Shown one piece after another: positions 25,841-34,325 of a DNA stretch of 64,000 nt. The stretch is from an uncultured Eubacteriaceae bacterium. Its GTDB lineage: Bacteria; Bacillota; Clostridia; Lachnospirales; CAG-274. The stretch is taken from NCBI GenBank assembly GCA_946497035.1, contig CAMMIW010000004.1:54360-118359 (forward strand). The letters are read 5' to 3'. Each line of letters begins with the position of its first letter. Position 1 is the first letter of the stretch. The notes under the pieces are model-generated. The model was not told where the DNA came from. It ran no database searches and saw only the letters and a list, made by a program, of their open reading frames with translations. A program made the position numbers and the translations under genes.

Positions 25841-26510
25841 CTCCCCACTTTGTATGAATATATTTTGGTTCGCTAGGGCATTCTTCTATTTTTTCACGAA
25901 GTCTTCTAACGTGAACATCTACGCTTCTAGCATCTCCAGGATATCCATAGCCCCATATAGTATCTAAAAGATTTTCGCGGCTGTAAACTTTGCCAATATT
26001 TTTCATTAAAAGTTCTAAAAGATCAAATTCTTTTGCTGTAAGGTTTATCTCTTTTTGGTTTATAAATGTGCGTCTAGACTCGGTGTTAATTTCTATTTCT
26101 CTAATTTTTATTATGTTTTTATTTTGTATAGGAACTTCAACTTTTTTTACACTTCTTCTCAATATTGCTTTTATTCTAGCTTTAAGCTCTAATATGTTAA
26201 ATGGTTTGGTAATATAGTCGTCAGCGCCATATTCTAAGCCCATTATTTTGTCCATATCTTCGCCTTTTGCCGTAACCATTATTATAGGAACATTAGAAAA
26301 CTCTCTTATCATTTGACAAGCCATAAGGCCGTCTATTTTAGGTAACATAACATCTAATAGTATAAGATTATATTCATTTTCTTTAGCCAATCTAAGAGCT
26401 TCTTCGCCATCATAAGCTGCGTCTACTTTCATTCCTTCTTGCTCTAAGCTAAATTTTATACCTTTAACGATAAGTTTTTCATCATCAACAACTAAAATAT
26501 TTCTATCCAT
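25821..26510 (-). CDS. OmpR-family response regulator (PhoP/WalR type)
   Basis: A 229-residue DNA-binding regulator. The receiver domain (1-120) has the acidic pocket DDE (9-11), phospho-acceptor Asp53 in LLDVMLP, Thr in MVTAKG and Lys in YITKPF. The C-terminal winged helix (about 130-228) shows NLTAKEFDLLELLMKN, VYSRENLLDTIWGY and RSVDVHVRRLREKIE. It is phosphorylated by the overlapping downstream kinase. ATG start with AGGAG. It sits between comEA and the kinase on the minus strand. High similarity to WalR/PhoP in general, but without the WalH/I/J neighbours the specific name should not be assigned. Confidence 0.93.
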   Translation of the reverse strand: MDRNILVVDDEKLIVKGIKFSLEQEGMKVDAAYDGEEALRLAKENEYNLILLDVMLPKIDGLMACQMIREFSNVPIIMVTAKGEDMDKIMGLEYGADDYITKPFNILELKARIKAILRRSVKKVEVPIQNKNIIKIREIEINTESRRTFINQKEINLTAKEFDLLELLMKNIGKVYSRENLLDTIWGYGYPGDARSVDVHVRRLREKIEECPSEPKYIHTKWGVGYYFQ

Positions 26511-26523
26511 ATATAAAATCTCC

Positions 26524-26928
26524 TTAATTAACTGTTATTAAATCTTTAATTTTTTCATAAATTTTATCACCTATACGATCTACATTTTTTATATCAGCTA
26601 CATCATAAAATAAAGAAACATTTTCTCTATAGTTTATTATGTTTTCGGCTAAAGTATCGCCTATGCCAGGCAAGGTTTTTAATGTTTCTTTATCTGCATT
26701 ATTTATATTTACAATATTAATATTATTTTGTATGTTATTTGTATTTTTGTCAATATCTTTATTAGTATTTATAAAATTTTTATTTAAGTTATCATTTATA
26801 GTAGGCTCTGTTTTATCGCTATCTATAGAAAAATTTATAGTAGCTTTATCATATGTAGAACTATTTATATAAATACAACTAGATATTATACATAATATTG
26901 TTAATAATATAGTATATTTATTTTTCAT
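26524..26928 (-). CDS. comEA: ComEA-like helix-hairpin-helix DNA-binding protein
   Basis: A 134-residue protein with one N-terminal membrane helix (about 5-24), an Asn/Asp/Lys-rich linker and a C-terminal (HhH)2 domain (about 70-134). The DNA-binding hairpin reads VNINNADKETLKTLPGIGDT, followed by a second HhH with VADIKNVDRIGDKIYEKI. ComEA is the membrane DNA receptor that hands DNA to ComEC. It lacks the longer SLBB domain found in some ComEA proteins. It is first in a minus-strand run (comEA, response regulator, kinase, gerM, comEC, holA), separated from comEC by the two-component genes rather than adjacent as in the comE operon of Bacillus. Confidence 0.9.
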   Translation of the reverse strand: MKNKYTILLTILCIISSCIYINSSTYDKATINFSIDSDKTEPTINDNLNKNFINTNKDIDKNTNNIQNNINIVNINNADKETLKTLPGIGDTLAENIINYRENVSLFYDVADIKNVDRIGDKIYEKIKDLITVN

Positions 26929-26956
26929 AAAATCTACCTCAATTAGTTTTAAAATA

Positions 26957-26985
26957 TTGAATTTATTAAAAAAATATTATATAAT
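26957..26985 (+). promoter_or_regulatory. Sigma-A promoter of the D,D-carboxypeptidase gene
   Basis: TTGAAT (26957-26962), 17-nt spacer, TATAAT (26980-26985), about 48 nt upstream of the start codon. Confidence 0.55.
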
Positions 26986-27033
26986 AAAAAAATGTGAATA
27001 AAAAATAATAGCTAAAGGAAGTGGGCAACTGTT

Positions 27034-28545
27034 ATGAATTTTCATAAGGTTTTAAAAAATTTTATTTGTTTTATATTATTATATACGATATTTACTACAA
27101 ATACTAGTGTATTTTATATTTTTGCAAATGAAACTAATGAACCTACAATTAACCAAACTGATAATAAAGAAGATGAAGAAAAAAACACAGAAACTATCAG
27201 CCAAACAGAAGGTACATCTGAAAGTGAGCAACAAACAGAATCTGTGGAAGATCCACTAGGTTTAACTGCTAAATCAGCGGTTTTGATAGATGCTAAAACA
27301 GGTATTGTTATATATGATAAAAATAAAGATATAAAATCTTACCCTGCTAGCACAACAAAAATTTTAACAGCACTATTAGCTATAGAAAACACAAAACCAA
27401 CAGATATATTAACACACTCTCATAACGCGGTTTTTAACATAGGGCCAGGTAGTAGCCACATTGGTATGAGAGAAAATGAACAAATAACAATGGATCAAGC
27501 CTTATATGGTGTTTTATTAGCCTCTGCTAATGAGGTTTGTATGGCTATTGCAGAGCATATATCTGGAAGTGTTGAAAATTTTGTAGAGTTTATGAATAAA
27601 AGAGCAAAAGAGATAGGTGCTAAAAATACACATTTTGCTAATCCTCACGGTTTTCACGATGATAACCACTATACAACAAGCTATGATATGGCGCTTATAA
27701 TGAAAGAGGCTATTAAAAATGAAGAGTTTGTAAAATATATTAGCACGCCAAGTTATAAGATACTTCCAACTAATTTAGTTAATGAGCAAAGAGTTTTAAA
27801 TAATTCTAATAAGCTTATTTTAAAAACATCTCCTTATTATTATGAATATTGTGTTGGTGGTAAAACAGGTTTTACAGATCAAGCAGGTAATACATTAGTT
27901 ACATATGCTAAAAAAGGTGATATAGAGCTTATAGCTGTTGTTATGAAAGATGAAGGATTTAAAGTTTATGACGATACAAGAGCCTTATTTAATTATGGTT
28001 TTGATGCTTATGAAGAAAAAGAAATATTTAATAAAGAAGGTTATAAAAATAAAGCAAATATCGTTCAAAAATTTAAAGATAAAGATATTCCTTTAGGTGA
28101 GGTTTATGTAACAGCAGAAAATAATCTTTCTTTAGATTTACCTAAAACGGTGGATGTTTCTAAAATACAAAGGGTAGCTAACATACCAACAGCTGTAGAA
28201 GGGCCTATTAATGTTGGAGATAAAGTTGGTACTTTAGATTTTTTATATGAAAATAATAAAATTGCTAGTATAAATTTATTATCTGAAGATAAAATAGATA
28301 CTATAGCAGAAGCTAAACTTGAAAGACAAGAAAAAATTAAAAATATATCTAAGTTAATAATAAAAGTTTTAAAATATTTATTAATAGGCATAGTAATTTT
28401 TGTTGTTGTATTTTTTGGACTAGCCTTCATTGTTAGAAATATTATAAAAGTTAGAAGAAAAAATAAAAGAAAAAGACGATATGGTAACCAAACTTTAAAA
28501 CCTATGCCAAAAAATAGAAATAATACAAGACGTAGAAGAAGATAA
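27034..28545 (+). CDS. dacF: D-alanyl-D-alanine carboxypeptidase (PBP5/DacF-type)
   Basis: It trims the terminal D-Ala from peptidoglycan stem peptides on the outer membrane face. The 503 residues include an N-terminal hydrophobic signal (about 8-30), an acidic/Gln-rich linker (32-75), the peptidase S11 domain with PASTTKI (Ser106, Lys109), SANEV and GGKTGFT, then a PBP5-C domain (about 320-410). Unlike the amphipathic tail of many homologues, the C-terminus has a true membrane helix (about 450-474) and a very basic end (RRKNKRKRR and RRRRR). The name dacF is by similarity among DacA/DacB/DacF and is uncertain. GGAAG precedes the ATG at a long 14-nt spacing. Confidence 0.9.
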   Translation: MNFHKVLKNFICFILLYTIFTTNTSVFYIFANETNEPTINQTDNKEDEEKNTETISQTEGTSESEQQTESVEDPLGLTAKSAVLIDAKTGIVIYDKNKDIKSYPASTTKILTALLAIENTKPTDILTHSHNAVFNIGPGSSHIGMRENEQITMDQALYGVLLASANEVCMAIAEHISGSVENFVEFMNKRAKEIGAKNTHFANPHGFHDDNHYTTSYDMALIMKEAIKNEEFVKYISTPSYKILPTNLVNEQRVLNNSNKLILKTSPYYYEYCVGGKTGFTDQAGNTLVTYAKKGDIELIAVVMKDEGFKVYDDTRALFNYGFDAYEEKEIFNKEGYKNKANIVQKFKDKDIPLGEVYVTAENNLSLDLPKTVDVSKIQRVANIPTAVEGPINVGDKVGTLDFLYENNKIASINLLSEDKIDTIAEAKLERQEKIKNISKLIIKVLKYLLIGIVIFVVVFFGLAFIVRNIIKVRRKNKRKRRYGNQTLKPMPKNRNNTRRRRR

Positions 28546-28580
28546 GAAAAAGCTGTAGATTTTATCTACAGCTTTTTCTT
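28544..28580. terminator. Bidirectional terminator, GCTGTAGA-core family (copy 2)
   Basis: A perfect 17-bp stem AAGAAAAAGCTGTAGAT / ATCTACAGCTTTTTCTT with loop TTT. It starts within the TAA of the D,D-carboxypeptidase gene and lies between it and convergent hpf. The core is shared with five other hairpins; the flanks differ but remain complementary. Confidence 0.9.
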
Positions 28581-28598
28581 ATTAATATCTTTAGGTTA

Positions 28599-28640
28599 TA
28601 TAATAAATGTTAGGGTAGCATTATAGATTGATAAGATGAT
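28599..28640. repeat. Dispersed repeat, copy A
   Basis: TATAATAAATGTTAG (28599-28613) and TTATAGATTGATAAG (28621-28635) recur exactly, in the same order, at 58981-59011. The second part also recurs imperfectly at 59139-59157 (TATAGATTGAYAARATGAT, 17 of 19). It lies just past terminator copy 2 in the 3' region shared by convergent genes. Nature unknown. Confidence 0.5.
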
Positions 28641-28700
28641 ACTTTTAGATTAAATACCCTTTTATTTAAACCCCAATAATGAAAATAACCTAATTAAATT

Positions 28701-29243
28701 TTAATATTCTGGATCTATAAGGCCATAAGTGCCATCTTTTCTTTTATAAACAACGTTAATTTCATCTGTAGAAGAGTTTCTAAAAACAAAGAAATTATGA
28801 GAAACAAGCTCCATCTCCATAACGGCTTCTTCTGGATCCATAGGTTTTATATCAAACTTTTTAGTTTTATCTATTTTAATAGTAGCTTCATCATCTTCTT
28901 CATCTAAACCGATAGATATAGCTTTTAGCTCATCCGCAAAAGAAGAATCTCTGCGAGATTTATCTCTTAAGCGACTTCTATATTTAACCATTTGTTTTTC
29001 TAATTTATCAACAACTTCATCTATAGCAGCGTACATATCGTCTTTTGTAACTTCTGCTCTTAAAACCCTTTTAGGTAACTTAACAGTAACTTCTATTGTG
29101 TGATCTAATTTAACAACAGATAAAGTAACGTTTATATCTGTGTTTTCAGGAAAAAGCCTTTCTATTCTATTAATTTTGCTTGTAATTTTTTCTTTTAAAG
29201 CGTCTGTAACTGTAGTATTTTTTGCTTTGAATGTATAACGCAT
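28701..29243 (-). CDS. hpf: Ribosome hibernation promoting factor, long form
   Basis: Long HPF dimerises 70S ribosomes into inactive 100S particles in slow growth or stress. The N-terminal S30AE/RaiA domain (about 1-100) shows TFKAKNTTVTDALKEKI, KINRIERLFP, VTVKLPKRVLRAEVTKDDMYAAID and VDKLEKQMVKYRSRL. A charged linker leads to the C-terminal dimerisation domain (about 122-178) with KPMDPEEAVMEMELVSHNFF, VFRN and VVYKRKDGTYGLIDP. I place the start at the ATG at 29243 because the earlier in-frame GTG overlaps the AAGGAG Shine-Dalgarno; this gives 180 residues. Monocistronic with terminators on both sides. Confidence 0.96.
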   Translation of the reverse strand: MRYTFKAKNTTVTDALKEKITSKINRIERLFPENTDINVTLSVVKLDHTIEVTVKLPKRVLRAEVTKDDMYAAIDEVVDKLEKQMVKYRSRLRDKSRRDSSFADELKAISIGLDEEDDEATIKIDKTKKFDIKPMDPEEAVMEMELVSHNFFVFRNSSTDEINVVYKRKDGTYGLIDPEY

Positions 29244-29357
29244 AACGAACACTCCTTTTTATCCTATAATTAGATAAACAACATAAAATATAATTTGTTT
29301 ATCCTTATGTATTATTATTCTACAAAAATATTAAAACTCCTTTTAAAATAAAACAAA

Positions 29358-29406
29358 AATAATTACTAAAAAAACTATAAAAAATAATATTTTTTTAGTA
29401 ATTATT
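29358..29406. terminator. Terminator between the FMN-binding-like gene and hpf
   Basis: Long arms AATAATTACTAAAAAA and TTTTTTTAGTAATTATT (about 16 bp) flank a 16-nt AT loop. It lies directly downstream of the FMN-binding-like gene on the minus strand, separating it from hpf. Confidence 0.75.
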
Positions 29407-29412
29407 AATAAA

Positions 29413-29817
29413 TTATTTTTTTGCTTCATTTAAAGCTTGCTCTACTGCTTTAATTAATATATCTGTAGTCATAGATGTATCTACAGATGCTGTTATATCT
29501 GTGCTTTGATTTTCTATTATTTGTGCAGAAATATCATCTATAGAACGCTCAAAAAGAGGATAAAAAACTTCTTGAGTTTCGCCCATATTAACAAGCTCTA
29601 TATCTAATATCTCATCTTTAGATACTGTAACTTGAACAGATACAGGGTTACTATGTAGTATTATATTAGAAGAATATGTTCCTGGATTATAGGCTGTTTT
29701 ATCGCCTTTTGGTATGAAAAAATATACAATAACCCCTAGTATAATAAGCCCTACAATAGTTAATAAAGCTTTTTTTAAAACATCTTTAAGTTTTACAACA
29801 ACTATCTTTGTACTCAA
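29413..29817 (-). CDS. Membrane-anchored FMN-binding-domain-like protein
   Basis: A 134-residue protein with an N-terminal membrane helix (about 13-34) and a single extracytoplasmic domain resembling FMN_bind (PF04205): YNPGTYSS, VSVQVTVSKDEILDIELVNMG, IIENQSTDITASVDTSMTTD and IKAVEQALN. In flavinylated members the Thr attachment site lies in an (S/T)GA(S/T)-type motif near the C-terminus; here that segment reads SVDTSMTT without the Gly-Ala, so covalent flavinylation is doubtful. I choose TTG at 29817-29815 as start, 8 nt after AAGGAGG, rather than the GTG inside the Shine-Dalgarno. It is divergent from addB. The role may be in extracytoplasmic electron transfer, but this is uncertain. Confidence 0.65.
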   Translation of the reverse strand: MSTKIVVVKLKDVLKKALLTIVGLIILGVIVYFFIPKGDKTAYNPGTYSSNIILHSNPVSVQVTVSKDEILDIELVNMGETQEVFYPLFERSIDDISAQIIENQSTDITASVDTSMTTDILIKAVEQALNEAKK

Positions 29818-29919
29818 AAAAAGCACCTCCTTATTAATAATATATTTATATTTTTATTACAATAATAATAAAAATATGTTAAAATAATATTATTAATATA
29901 AAATAGATAGGGTGAAAAA

Positions 29920-32900
29920 ATGAAATTACAATATATTTTTGGAAAATCTGGTAGCGGAAAGCTAGAGCATTGTATAAGCGAAATATTAATACGACAAGAA
30001 GAAAAGTTTTTACCTTCTGTTCTTATTGTTCCTGAGCAATTTACGTTACAATCGGAAAGAAAGGTTATAGAAAAATCTAAAAATAAAGTTTTGCTTAATA
30101 CTTATGTTTTAAATTTTAAAAGGCTTGCTTACCGTGTTTTTTCTGAGCTTGGCATATCTAATAAAAAGCCTCTTGAAGATATAGGTAAAACTATGGTTTT
30201 AAGAAAAATATTATATAATCTTGGTAAAGATGATAAGCTTAAATATTTTTCTGAAAAATCTTATGCTAATATAGGTTTATTAGAAAAAATAGGCGATATA
30301 TTAAAAGAATTTTCCGAATTTGGTGTTAACATACAATCGTTAGAAACTACTATCCAAAATATAGATACCTCTACAAATGAAAATTTGGCATTAAAACTTA
30401 CAGATTTAAAAGAAATTTATAAAAATTATAAAAATTTTATAAAAAATGATTATATAACAGATGAAGGTATATTAGATATTTTAGCAGATAAAATAAGCCA
30501 ATCTAACATTATAACAAAAAATACACAAGTTTTTATTTATGGTTTTGAATCTTTAAATAACCAAGAAATTAATATTATTTATAAGCTTTTTGAAAAATGT
30601 GAAAAAATAAATATATATTTTACATTAAATACTAATTTATGCTATTTTAAAGATATAAACCCTTTTGATAACTACTTTTATATTAAAAATACTATAAATA
30701 AAATAAATGATAAAATAGTTAATAAATTAGGGATAAAAATGGAAAAAGTTATTTATTTGCCAGAAAATAAAAGGCACTTAAACAACAAAGAGCTATACTT
30801 TTTAGAAGAAAATTTTTTAAAATATAATAACAAAAAATATAATGATAATGTGGAAAATATAAATATTTATTGTTGTAAAAATAAATATTTAGAGATAGAG
30901 ACAGCATCTAATATTATTTTAGATTTAGTAAAAAACAAAAATTATAAATTTAGAGATATTGTAATTATATTAGGTGATTTATCTTATCAAAAAAATATAA
31001 AAATGATTTTTAACAAATATAAAATACCTTACTTTTTAGATGATAAAAAGAAAATAACAAATCATTGTTTAGTTGAATTTTTAATGGCTGCTCTAGATAT
31101 TATCATATATAACTTTCAATATGAAAGTATTTTTAGATATTTAAGAACAGGTATTTTAGATATATTAATAACACAAGAAGATATTAACATAATAGAAAAT
31201 TATATTATCAAATATGGTATAAAAGGGGACAAATGGAAAAAAGATTTTCAATATGGTTTTTATGAAGATAGCTCATATACATATGAACAGATAAATAGTA
31301 TTAGGAAAAATATTTTAAAAACATTAGAAAAATTAGATATTAAAAAAAATAAAAAATATACCGTTTTACATATAAGCAAGACTATATTAGATTTTATGAT
31401 AAGCTTAAATATAGAAGATGCTATTCAATCTATAATTTTTAGAGATAAACAGCTTTTTTCTAAAGGTATTATAAAAAATGCAGGAATTATAGATGAGCAT
31501 ATACAAGTTTTTAATAGTATATGTGAAATTTTACAAAAATTTGTTGATATATTAGGCGAAGAAAAAATGACTATAGAAGAATATAGTAAAATTTTAAAAT
31601 CTGCCTTTGAAAAAGAAACGATAAGTATAATACCACCTACTCAAGATCAAGTTTTAATAGGTGATTTTGCTAGAACTAAAATAACAGATAATAAAATTTT
31701 AATTGGCTTAGGTATCAATGAAGGTAATATACCAAAATATAAAGATGAAAATCCTTTTATATCGGATAATGAAAAAGTATATTTATTGGCAAATGGTATA
31801 GAGATGCGTAGTACAACTATTTCTAGTATGTCAACAGAAATGTTAAATGTATATTCTTTAATTTTAAAACCACAACATAAACTTTATTTAACATATAGTT
31901 TAAGCACATTAGAAGGGGTTAGTAAAAAGCCATCAGTTGTTATAGAAAAAATTAGAAATATTTTTCCTACCTTAAAGGAGCATATTGAAGAAAATAATTT
32001 TAATTTAATATCTTGTCCAGAAATGGCTTTTGATAACATTTTTAAAATTATTAATAGTAATGATGTTTTAAATGATAATATAAAAGATACTTTTACTTGG
32101 TTTTTAAACAACAAACAATTTTTACAAAAAATAGAGCATATAAAAGAAGGGCTTATAAAAATAGAAAATATTAATGATGATTATATAAACAAACAATTGT
32201 TATGTAAGCTTTATGATGATAATATTATTTTTTCTAGCGTATCCAAATTAGAAGAATTTAAAAAATGTCCTTTTTCTTATTTTTTAAAATATATTCTTAA
32301 TATAAAAGAAAGAGATACAAATATTTTAGATTATTTAAAATTGGGAAATATATATCACAACATATTAGAAGAATTTTCTAACAAAATATTAAAAGATAAT
32401 ATTAATATTAAAAATATAACAGAGAAAGAGGTTTATACATTAGTTGATAATATTGTAGATAATATTTGTAAAAATGAAGATTTAATTAGTATGTTTGAGG
32501 CTTCTGCAAAATATAAATATTATATTAGCCGAATAAAAAAAATTGTTGGTATGTCTGCCAATGCTATTATTATACAAATAAAAGAAGGCTCTTTTATACC
32601 TAAATATTTTGAAATAAACTTTGATAATATAAATAAAAATAGCAAAATTTATAACAATATTAAAATAAATTTACAAAATAATTATGAGATGGTTTTAAAA
32701 GGGAAAATAGACCGTGTGGATAAGCTTTTAATAGATGATAAAGAATATATAAAAATATTAGATTATAAATCTTCAGATAAAAAATTAAGCGTTGAAAAAG
32801 TTTATTATGGTTTACAGCTACAAATTCTTATGTATTTAGATACATTTATAAAAATAGAAGAAAATATGCTAAATAAAGAAATATTGCCAGCAGGGGCTTT

Positions 32901-33333
32901 TTATTTTCAAGTTAAAGAAGATATGGTAGATGGAGATTATAATAAAGATAAGTTTCAATCTAAATTTGATTTAAAAGGTATCGTAGCTAAAGATGAAAAT
33001 GTTATAAAAGGTTTTAATAAAAATGGTGATAACAAGAAAATAAAAGGTGTTTCACCTTCCGAAGTTTTATCTATGGAAGAATTTAAAAATTTATTATTAT
33101 TATCTAATATAATAACAAAAGAAATAGGTAACGATATAGTAACGGGAAATATAAAGGTATATCCTTATAAACATAAAGGAGATACCGGATGCGATTATTG
33201 TAATTATAGTGATATTTGCAATTTTGAAATATTAAATAAAAAGCAAAAATACAATAATTTAAAAGAAGTTTCTAAAGATGAAATTTGGCAAAAAATAAAA
33301 GAAAAAATAGAAAAAGAAAATGACAAACAATAA
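29920..33333 (+). CDS. addB: ATP-dependent helicase/deoxyribonuclease subunit B
   Basis: AddB pairs with AddA to process double-strand breaks (RecBCD equivalent). The 1137 residues show an N-terminal inactivated UvrD-like helicase region (LIVPEQFTLQSERKVIE, NTYVLNFKRLAYRVF), a C-terminal RecB-like nuclease (GKIDRVDKLLIDDKEYIKIL with DYKSSDKK and the QLQILMYLD segment), and the Fe-S cluster cysteines: one in KKCPFSYFLKYIL and three in CDYCNYSDIC near the C-terminus. The P-loop is odd: FGKSGSGKLEHC, where the Ser/Thr after Lys14 is Leu15. No addA follows; hemB does, after 16 nt. GGGTG ribosome binding site before the ATG. Confidence 0.93.
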   Translation: MKLQYIFGKSGSGKLEHCISEILIRQEEKFLPSVLIVPEQFTLQSERKVIEKSKNKVLLNTYVLNFKRLAYRVFSELGISNKKPLEDIGKTMVLRKILYNLGKDDKLKYFSEKSYANIGLLEKIGDILKEFSEFGVNIQSLETTIQNIDTSTNENLALKLTDLKEIYKNYKNFIKNDYITDEGILDILADKISQSNIITKNTQVFIYGFESLNNQEINIIYKLFEKCEKINIYFTLNTNLCYFKDINPFDNYFYIKNTINKINDKIVNKLGIKMEKVIYLPENKRHLNNKELYFLEENFLKYNNKKYNDNVENINIYCCKNKYLEIETASNIILDLVKNKNYKFRDIVIILGDLSYQKNIKMIFNKYKIPYFLDDKKKITNHCLVEFLMAALDIIIYNFQYESIFRYLRTGILDILITQEDINIIENYIIKYGIKGDKWKKDFQYGFYEDSSYTYEQINSIRKNILKTLEKLDIKKNKKYTVLHISKTILDFMISLNIEDAIQSIIFRDKQLFSKGIIKNAGIIDEHIQVFNSICEILQKFVDILGEEKMTIEEYSKILKSAFEKETISIIPPTQDQVLIGDFARTKITDNKILIGLGINEGNIPKYKDENPFISDNEKVYLLANGIEMRSTTISSMSTEMLNVYSLILKPQHKLYLTYSLSTLEGVSKKPSVVIEKIRNIFPTLKEHIEENNFNLISCPEMAFDNIFKIINSNDVLNDNIKDTFTWFLNNKQFLQKIEHIKEGLIKIENINDDYINKQLLCKLYDDNIIFSSVSKLEEFKKCPFSYFLKYILNIKERDTNILDYLKLGNIYHNILEEFSNKILKDNINIKNITEKEVYTLVDNIVDNICKNEDLISMFEASAKYKYYISRIKKIVGMSANAIIIQIKEGSFIPKYFEINFDNINKNSKIYNNIKINLQNNYEMVLKGKIDRVDKLLIDDKEYIKILDYKSSDKKLSVEKVYYGLQLQILMYLDTFIKIEENMLNKEILPAGAFYFQVKEDMVDGDYNKDKFQSKFDLKGIVAKDENVIKGFNKNGDNKKIKGVSPSEVLSMEEFKNLLLLSNIITKEIGNDIVTGNIKVYPYKHKGDTGCDYCNYSDICNFEILNKKQKYNNLKEVSKDEIWQKIKEKIEKENDKQ

Positions 33334-33349
33334 AAAAGGAGATTTTAAA

Positions 33350-34324
33350 ATGAATAGAGGCAGAAGGCTTAGACAAACAGAAAATATTAGAAATATGGTT
33401 AGTGAAATAAAAGTTAACAAAAACTCTTTAATATATCCTTTATTTATACAAGAAGGCAAAAATATAAAGGAAGAAATAGCGGCTATGCCTAATCAATTTA
33501 GATATAGCATAGATAAATTAAGCTTTGAAATAGAAAATATTTTAAAGCTAGGTATAAAAAATGTTATTTTATTTGGTATACCTAATGAGAAAGACTGTGT
33601 AGGTAGTGGTGCTTATTTAGAAAATGGTATAATACAAAAAGCATTAAGAGAAATAAAGAAAAATTTTAATGAAATAACTTGTATAACAGACGTTTGTATG
33701 TGTGAATATACAAGCCACGGACATTGTGGTATACTAGATAAAAATAACATAGTAGATAATGATAAAACTATAAAAATATTAGGCAAAATTGCTACAAGTC
33801 ATATTGAGGCAGGGGCAGATATAATAGCACCTTCTGATATGATGGACGGTCGTATAAAAGAAATAAGACAAGCTTTAGATGAAAAAGGATTTGTAAATAC
33901 GCCAATTATAAGCTATGCTATAAAATATGCATCTGCTTTTTATGGGCCTTTTAGAGAGGCTGCCAATTCTACACCTTCTTTTGGAGATAGAAAAACATAT
34001 CAAATGGACTATAGAAATAGAAATGAGGCTTTAAAAGAGGCATTATATGATATAGAAGAAGGAGCAGATATAATAATGGTTAAACCTGCTCTTAGCTACT
34101 TAGATATAATAAGAGATATTAAAAATAATATAAATTTACCTGTTTGTGCTTATAGTGTTAGTGGAGAGTATTCTATGATAAAAATGGCAGGTGCTAACAA
34201 CATAATAGATGAAGATAAAATTATTATAGAGACAACAACTAGTATGTATAGAGCAGGGACAGATATTTTAATAACTTATTTTGCTAAAGAAATTGCAAAA
34301 TTTATAGATGAAGGGAGAATGTAA
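33350..34324 (+). CDS. hemB: Porphobilinogen synthase (delta-aminolevulinate dehydratase)
   Basis: HemB condenses two 5-aminolevulinates to porphobilinogen in tetrapyrrole synthesis. Motifs: DVCMCEYTSHGHCG (Cys-rich, zinc-dependent type), GADIIAPSDMMDGRI, the Schiff-base lysine region SYAIKYASAFYGPFREA and IMVKPALSYLDIIRD with the catalytic Lys. The start chosen is ATG at 33350 with AAAAAGGAG 10 nt before it, giving 324 residues; a longer in-frame start at 33320 overlaps addB and has no ribosome binding site. It is followed after 1 nt by hemL. hemA, hemC and hemD are not in the window, so the pathway must be completed elsewhere, perhaps for corrinoids rather than heme. Confidence 0.96.
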   Translation: MNRGRRLRQTENIRNMVSEIKVNKNSLIYPLFIQEGKNIKEEIAAMPNQFRYSIDKLSFEIENILKLGIKNVILFGIPNEKDCVGSGAYLENGIIQKALREIKKNFNEITCITDVCMCEYTSHGHCGILDKNNIVDNDKTIKILGKIATSHIEAGADIIAPSDMMDGRIKEIRQALDEKGFVNTPIISYAIKYASAFYGPFREAANSTPSFGDRKTYQMDYRNRNEALKEALYDIEEGADIIMVKPALSYLDIIRDIKNNINLPVCAYSVSGEYSMIKMAGANNIIDEDKIIIETTTSMYRAGTDILITYFAKEIAKFIDEGRM

Positions 34325-34325
34325 A

